Source: Prolixibacteraceae bacterium (GTDB lineage: Bacteria > Bacteroidota > Bacteroidia > Bacteroidales > Prolixibacteraceae). From it: 10,597 nucleotides of DNA. Within the stretch, counting starts at the first letter, position 1. Every line of letters begins with the position of its first letter. The stretch covers positions 1 to 10,597 of the forward strand of contig JAFGDX010000570.1 in the NCBI GenBank assembly GCA_016931875.1, written 5' to 3'. The translations under genes were made by a program, and so were the position numbers. The notes below the pieces were generated by a model. That model was given only the letters and a program-made list of their open reading frames with translations. It was not told the origin of the DNA and searched no databases. This document shows, in pieces, positions 6,303-10,597 of this stretch.

Positions 6303-9300
6303 TTAAAATGTTGCTGAAATCCCAAATGAAACCGTTTTCAGAATAGGATAGTTAAGTACATTTCCGCTGCGTCGCCCGCTTCCCGAGGTTAATTCGGGAT
6401 CGGAACCCCCTATGTTTTCCACATCAAAATCTTTTGTAGTGTCATACAACGGAGACCATGACCACAAATTTTCGCCCGACATGTATAACCTGACATTGCT
6501 CAGAAAAGAAACTTTTTGCATTAAAGACTGGGGCAGGTTGTAACCCACCTGGATATTTTTTAAGCGAATGTAAGCCACATTCAAGATGTAACGCGACTGA
6601 ACCGTTGATAACTCACGACCTGCTCCCTGGGCAATGTACCCGCGGTAGCGTGGCAGAAATGCGTCGGGGTTGTCTTCCGACCACATGTTGTTCAGATGCC
6701 ATTTCGGCATGTTGTTATACGGGCGGTTGTATTGTCCCCAGAAGTGACTGGCTTCGCGGTCGGGCCACCACTCTTGCTTACCAACGCCCTGGAAAAATCC
6801 CGAAAGGAAGAAGTTATTCCAGTTTGCATTAAAGTTAAAACCAAAGGTATAATGCGGACTGGAGTTACCAATAATTTTTAAATCACCGGGGTCACTGATT
6901 CGGTTTTGCCCAATGTTAATTTTTCCATCGTTATTTAAATCCTTAAATTTTATATCTCCGGGCAAAAGAACGTTGTTTGCGGAAATTCTGATATACGACT
7001 GGTCAGCATGAGCATCAATTTCGGCCTGGCTCTGGAATAGACCTTCGGTTACAAAACCCCATATTTCGCCAAGTTTCATTCCTTCGTAATAGTTCGACAA
7101 CAATTTGTCAGGGTTGTTAAATTTGGTAATTTCTGATTTGTTGTCAGCCAGAATAAATCTTACATCGTAATTAAAGGGTTTATTGTCGAGATTAAACCGG
7201 TCTCTCCAGCTAACGGATATTTCCCACCCATTGGTTTTCATGTCGGCATAATTTCCTTTTGGCACACTGGCACCGAAAACGGCAGGAACTGGTAATCCAT
7301 TGGTGTACATATCGGTTGTTAACCGTTGATACATATCGGCTGTAACATTTAGTTTATTTGCCAAAAATCCCAAATCCACACCAAAGTTTTTGGTTGTAGC
7401 AGTTTCCCAGGTTAACCCTGCAGGAATTACGTTGGGTTGCGAAGTTACAGCCGGCCGGGTTCCGTTCAGTACTCGTCCGGATTGCGAAATATTAAATAAC
7501 TCGATGTAGGAGTATGGTGAAACATTTCCGTTTCCAAGCGAGCCATATGAAGCTCTGAATTTGACGTTGGAAATGATATCCTCGTTCACGTTCCAGAAAG
7601 ATTCATTTGAAATACGGTACCCCAGTGAAATAGAGGGGAAAAAGGCTGTTTGCTGCTCGGATGGGAATTTGGAGGAAGCGTCGAGCCTTCCGTTTAATTC
7701 AACCAGGTATTTGTCTTTAAAACTGTAGTTTACACGGTAGAACTGACCTGCAATCCTCCATTTCCGGTAGTCGCCGGTGGTTGAAATATTTTCGCCAATG
7801 GTAAGTGAAATATTTTCCGCATCTTCAAACAGAATTCCGTTCCGTGAAGCCTGGAACATTTCGTAAGTGCTTTCTTCATAGTTGAAACCGGTCATTACCT
7901 TCAGGTAGTGGTCTTCGTTGAACGTGTTTTCATATTCACCGTAGATATTTGCTGCCAGATAATTTGTTTCAGCACTTATTTTCCGGATATCATTGGTGGT
8001 GGTTCCCACATAGTTTACCACACCTTCCTGCCGGCTGTAAGGAAGCTGAATCCTGCGCCTGAACTGCGATTGTGTGTTGGCAGAGAATGTAAAATCGCCT
8101 CTGATGCGCAGTTTATTATTCAGAAGAGTTGCTGTTAAACCGGTGGTGTTTTTAATATAGGTACGCTGAGTATCTTCCCCATTTTTTCCATACCACATGT
8201 CTCCAACCGTATAAGCAGCTGCGTGGGTTAAAGTTCCGTCGGGGTTGAACAATGGTGAAGTGGGGTGGCCTTCATCGGCGATATTTCTCCAAATGCCGCC
8301 GCCTTCGCCCACATTCAGCGGCTGATGGTATTTTTGTTGTGAATATTCAGTGTTGTTGTCAAGAACCAGCCAGTCGGTAATTTTTATATCGCCCTTAGCC
8401 CTGAAATTGTAGATGGAATAATCATCGGAATTATAACGGAACAGTCCTTCCTGGTCATTGTATCTTCCCGAAATGTAATAACTGACTTTATCGCTGCTGC
8501 CTGAAACAGACAGGTTTTGGTCGATGGAAGTGAGGTTGTCCTTATAAAGAAGGCCATACCAGTCGGTGCTTGTGTAATACACATAGTTGCCGTTGTTATC
8601 CACTTCAATTTCTGGCAAATCGGGATTTTCCGAACGACGTTTCAATTCTTCTAAATAGGCCAGCGAGAATGCCTGTGTCTTATTTACAGAAGACGGAATT
8701 CGGCTGTAGTCGTTCCAGGCGTTGTAAGCCTCGCTAAACCATTTTGCATAGGTATAACCGTCAGTAACAAAATCAGGAACGGCAGTTGGTGATTTAATCC
8801 CGTAATTCATGGTATAATTCACCGTAATTTTATCGGTTTGCGGTTTTTTTGTGGTGATAAGGATTACCCCAAAAGTTCCGCGCGCACCATAAATAGCTGC
8901 AGATGCAGCATCTTTCAGAACCGAAATACTTTCAATATCATTAGGATTTAACAAACTGGGATCACCTTCTACACCGTCAATCAAAACCAATGCAGAACCG
9001 CCCTGTCCGATGGAAGATTCGCCACGAACTTTGTAGCTTGCTGTTCTGATTGGCTTACCATCGGCCAGCGTAATGCTCAGGTTGGGAACAACTCCCTGTA
9101 ATGCCTGTGTGACATTATTTACCGGCCGGTTTTCAAGAACATCAGAACCCACCTGGTCAACCGCACCCGTGAGGTTGACTTTTTTCTGGGTTCCATATCC
9201 CACCACTACAACTTCATCAACGCCGATACTCTCTTCCTCCAAAACTACTATAAAGGCAGTTCTTCCATCGAGTTGTACCTCCTGTGTACGCATTCCAACA

Positions 9301-9851
9301 AACGAAAATTGCAGGGTTTCAGCATCAGCAGGAACGGTTAAGTTGAATCCGCCATCGGCATCGGTAACTGTGCCGGTTGTGGTTCCTTTTACAACTACCG
9401 AAACACCGGGCAACGGAAGTCCCTGTTTATCGGTCACCACGCCAGTAACCGTTTTTTGTTGCTGCTGTTGAGAATAGGTGAGTACATTGTCAGCCTTACG
9501 AATAATAATCTGCCGGTCATATACATCGTATACTACACCTTCTCCTTCCAGAACTTTGTCGAGAATTTGGTTAATTGTAGCATCTTCCAGGCTGATGTTT
9601 ACCCGTTTTTCTACATTAAAATCCTCGTTTTTGTACAAAAAGACAAACTCGCTGTTATCTTCCACATAGGCAATCACATCGCGGATGGTCCGATCGTTTA
9701 ACCGGATGTCAAATTTTGTCCCCTGCGAATAGCTGCTGGCATTTGCTGTCAGTATCAGTCCAAAGATTAGTACTACTGTGATACGCATAATACGCCCCCA
9801 TTTTTTTACGATCCCCGGATCATGGGAATCCATTAACCATTTTTTTTTCAT
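6303..9851 (-). CDS. SusC/RagA-family TonB-dependent outer-membrane transporter with STN signalling domain
   Basis: SusC-type proteins import SusD-bound oligomers across the outer membrane using TonB-ExbBD energy. The 1182-residue protein starts with a long signal region (cleavage probably after about 40-43, near ANASSYSQ). An STN domain follows (about 45-119), which in this family contacts a FecR anti-sigma factor. Five glutamines at 128-132 form a linker to a carboxypeptidase-D regulatory-like beta-sandwich (about 134-205). The SusC signature VDEVVVVGYGTQKK (211-224) leads into the plug (about 220-340, with VLKDAASAAIYGARGTFGVI). The remainder is a 22-strand-type barrel ending in GISATF, with the terminal phenylalanine expected for BAM insertion. 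Length is typical for an STN-bearing SusC. I kept the first ATG because such proteins usually carry an N-terminal extension before the hydrophobic segment (an alternative is Met22). FecR lies upstream on the same strand, which fits sigma/anti-sigma control of susC. Confidence 0.97.
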   Translation of the reverse strand: MKKKWLMDSHDPGIVKKWGRIMRITVVLIFGLILTANASSYSQGTKFDIRLNDRTIRDVIAYVEDNSEFVFLYKNEDFNVEKRVNISLEDATINQILDKVLEGEGVVYDVYDRQIIIRKADNVLTYSQQQQQKTVTGVVTDKQGLPLPGVSVVVKGTTTGTVTDADGGFNLTVPADAETLQFSFVGMRTQEVQLDGRTAFIVVLEEESIGVDEVVVVGYGTQKKVNLTGAVDQVGSDVLENRPVNNVTQALQGVVPNLSITLADGKPIRTASYKVRGESSIGQGGSALVLIDGVEGDPSLLNPNDIESISVLKDAASAAIYGARGTFGVILITTKKPQTDKITVNYTMNYGIKSPTAVPDFVTDGYTYAKWFSEAYNAWNDYSRIPSSVNKTQAFSLAYLEELKRRSENPDLPEIEVDNNGNYVYYTSTDWYGLLYKDNLTSIDQNLSVSGSSDKVSYYISGRYNDQEGLFRYNSDDYSIYNFRAKGDIKITDWLVLDNNTEYSQQKYHQPLNVGEGGGIWRNIADEGHPTSPLFNPDGTLTHAAAYTVGDMWYGKNGEDTQRTYIKNTTGLTATLLNNKLRIRGDFTFSANTQSQFRRRIQLPYSRQEGVVNYVGTTTNDIRKISAETNYLAANIYGEYENTFNEDHYLKVMTGFNYEESTYEMFQASRNGILFEDAENISLTIGENISTTGDYRKWRIAGQFYRVNYSFKDKYLVELNGRLDASSKFPSEQQTAFFPSISLGYRISNESFWNVNEDIISNVKFRASYGSLGNGNVSPYSYIELFNISQSGRVLNGTRPAVTSQPNVIPAGLTWETATTKNFGVDLGFLANKLNVTADMYQRLTTDMYTNGLPVPAVFGASVPKGNYADMKTNGWEISVSWRDRFNLDNKPFNYDVRFILADNKSEITKFNNPDKLLSNYYEGMKLGEIWGFVTEGLFQSQAEIDAHADQSYIRISANNVLLPGDIKFKDLNNDGKINIGQNRISDPGDLKIIGNSSPHYTFGFNFNANWNNFFLSGFFQGVGKQEWWPDREASHFWGQYNRPYNNMPKWHLNNMWSEDNPDAFLPRYRGYIAQGAGRELSTVQSRYILNVAYIRLKNIQVGYNLPQSLMQKVSFLSNVRLYMSGENLWSWSPLYDTTKDFDVENIGGSDPELTSGSGRRSGNVLNYPILKTVSFGISATF

Positions 9852-10072
9852 AAATTCGAATCGTTTTACGTTTAACTACTTTTTTAAAAGGTATTTGAAC
9901 GAACCGGGAAATGAGCCACCATTTTCCGGTTTCTTTTTGTTTTATTTCGATTGCAAAAGAGACCTGTTTTTATTTCATGGTATTCAATATTTTATTAAGA
10001 ATCAATTAATCATTTCAGAGCCTGTGAATTTTCTTTTTTGTATACAGGTATTCTTATGTTTCAGAATTGTAT
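9852..10072 (-). promoter_or_regulatory. fecR-susC spacer, presumed susC promoter region
   Basis: The 221 bp between the fecR stop and the susC start is long for an operon spacer and probably holds the susC promoter. On the minus strand I find no TAnnTTTG box here, which would be consistent with an ECF sigma-dependent promoter of unknown consensus. Other visible structure is the hairpin at 9902-9931 and the 8-bp palindrome TGTATACA at 10039-10046. No ribosome binding site precedes susC. Confidence 0.45.
9902..9947 (+). terminator. Terminator-like hairpin facing rightward in the fecR-susC spacer
   Basis: AACCGGGAAATG (9902-9913) pairs with CATTTTCCGGTT (9920-9931) over 12 positions around the loop AGCCAC. 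Read on the plus strand, the one irregular pair is a G-U wobble and the stem runs into a T-rich tract (9930-9947). Read on the minus strand it becomes a C-A mismatch with no U-tract after it. It therefore looks like a terminator for a plus-strand transcript, although both flanking genes are on the minus strand. It could instead be a susC leader hairpin, about 50 nt before the start codon. Confidence 0.5.
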
Positions 10073-10597
10073 TTATTTGATTGCATAATTGTTCTCGTTA
10101 AGTTTTATGAAGTCGAGTCCGGTAAGATTTGACAGGTACTCAAAAACTTCGTCTTTTTCTTTTGTAACATCCAGCTTTCCGGAAATTTGTATGCTTCCTT
10201 TCAACGGGTCGTCAAACTGAAAGTGAATGTTGTAAAAACGTTCCAGTTTGCGGATAATCCGGTTCAAATCTGTATTTGAAAAACTGAAGAGTCCATCGGT
10301 CCAAAGGGTGTAGTATTCCAAATCTACTTTGTAGATGATTGTCTCGCGGCTTTTTTTGTTGAAATAAGCCATCTCGCCCGGCGAAAGCTGAATTTTCTTT
10401 TCGAGAAAACCTGCATTAACGCGTGATAGTTCAACCCGTCCTTCAGCCAAAGCCGTTTGCACTGAATAATCTTCGGGGTAAGCCGAAACGTTAAACTGGG
10501 TTCCGAGTACTTTTATTTCAACATCGGTGGTTTTTACATAAAAAGGCTGCGATTCATCTTTTGCAATATCAAAAAATGCTTCTCCAACCAGAAAAAC
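10073..10597 (-). CDS. FecR-family anti-sigma factor, C-terminal part (5' truncated)
   Basis: FecR-type proteins span the inner membrane, hold an ECF sigma factor in check, and receive a signal in the periplasm from the STN domain of a TonB-dependent transporter. The 174 visible residues are periplasmic. The frame is open to the right edge, and the GTG at 10462 is internal. Residues 1-60 are the latter part of the FecR domain, with the hallmark VLGTQFNVSAYPED (30-43) and LAEGRVEL. Residues about 104-174 form the C-terminal DUF4974 domain, an STN-like module, with FSNTDLNRIIRKLERFYNI and a final NENNYAIK. The cytoplasmic N-terminus and membrane helix lie beyond the window, as would the expected ECF sigma factor gene. 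It precedes susC on the same strand with a 221-bp gap, so the two are probably functionally linked but separately transcribed. Confidence 0.95.
   Translation of the reverse strand, partial: VFLVGEAFFDIAKDESQPFYVKTTDVEIKVLGTQFNVSAYPEDYSVQTALAEGRVELSRVNAGFLEKKIQLSPGEMAYFNKKSRETIIYKVDLEYYTLWTDGLFSFSNTDLNRIIRKLERFYNIHFQFDDPLKGSIQISGKLDVTKEKDEVFEYLSNLTGLDFIKLNENNYAIK

Noticed and set aside
9073..9471. 132-codon forward reading frame opposite susC
   Set aside because: It lies antisense to the conserved plug and carboxypeptidase-like region of susC and is rich in Thr, Ser and Pro as expected for a shadow frame.
10039..10046. Palindrome TGTATACA in the fecR-susC spacer
   Set aside because: It does not extend beyond 8 bp and lies in A+T-rich DNA, where such palindromes are common; no known operator matches it that I recognise.
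10460..10462. GTG codon as the start of the FecR-like gene
   Set aside because: Forty-five further upstream codons in the same frame encode clear FecR-domain sequence, so the gene runs off the right edge.

Overview
The window looks like ordinary chromosomal DNA from a member of the phylum Bacteroidota. The evidence is a SusC/SusD outer-membrane pair with a FecR-type anti-sigma factor, -7 promoter boxes of the Bacteroidota form TAnnTTTG, few Shine-Dalgarno sequences, and A+T-rich spacers. The proteins resemble those of Bacteroidales/Marinilabiliales-type organisms, but I cannot place it to genus. I saw no rRNA, tRNA, CRISPR array, transposase, integrase or phage gene.

Left part (1-3260), housekeeping and stress genes. 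The window opens inside an AddB-like helicase/nuclease subunit (forward, 5' end off the window) that keeps its nuclease motifs and all four iron-sulfur cysteines. It converges on trmD (reverse), the tRNA m1G37 methyltransferase. TrmD is divergent from a small heat-shock protein gene of the Hsp20 family (forward), which has an unusually good ribosome binding site and a clear intrinsic terminator. The spacer between trmD and hsp20 carries candidate promoters for both genes and an 8-bp inverted repeat around the hsp20 -7 box.

Middle (3261-3569). This gap holds no convincing gene. It contains the terminator of the leftward operon.

Right part (3570-10597), one leftward nutrient-uptake locus. In transcription order it runs fecR (5' end off the window), a 221-bp spacer, susC with an N-terminal STN signalling domain, susD 26 bp later, then a secreted endonuclease/exonuclease/phosphatase (EEP) hydrolase. 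SusD would bind the ligand at the cell surface, SusC would import it with TonB energy, and the STN domain would report occupancy to FecR, which would control an ECF sigma factor expected just beyond the right edge. The only enzyme in the visible unit is the EEP hydrolase, so the ligand or its breakdown product may carry a phosphoester; this is inference. The locus has no glycoside hydrolase inside the window.

Points worth a second look are a 15-bp terminator-like hairpin between susD and the EEP gene that leaves no room for a promoter after it, and a hairpin in the fecR-susC spacer whose T-tract lies on the opposite strand, as it would for an antisense RNA. I did not find a wholly new system.
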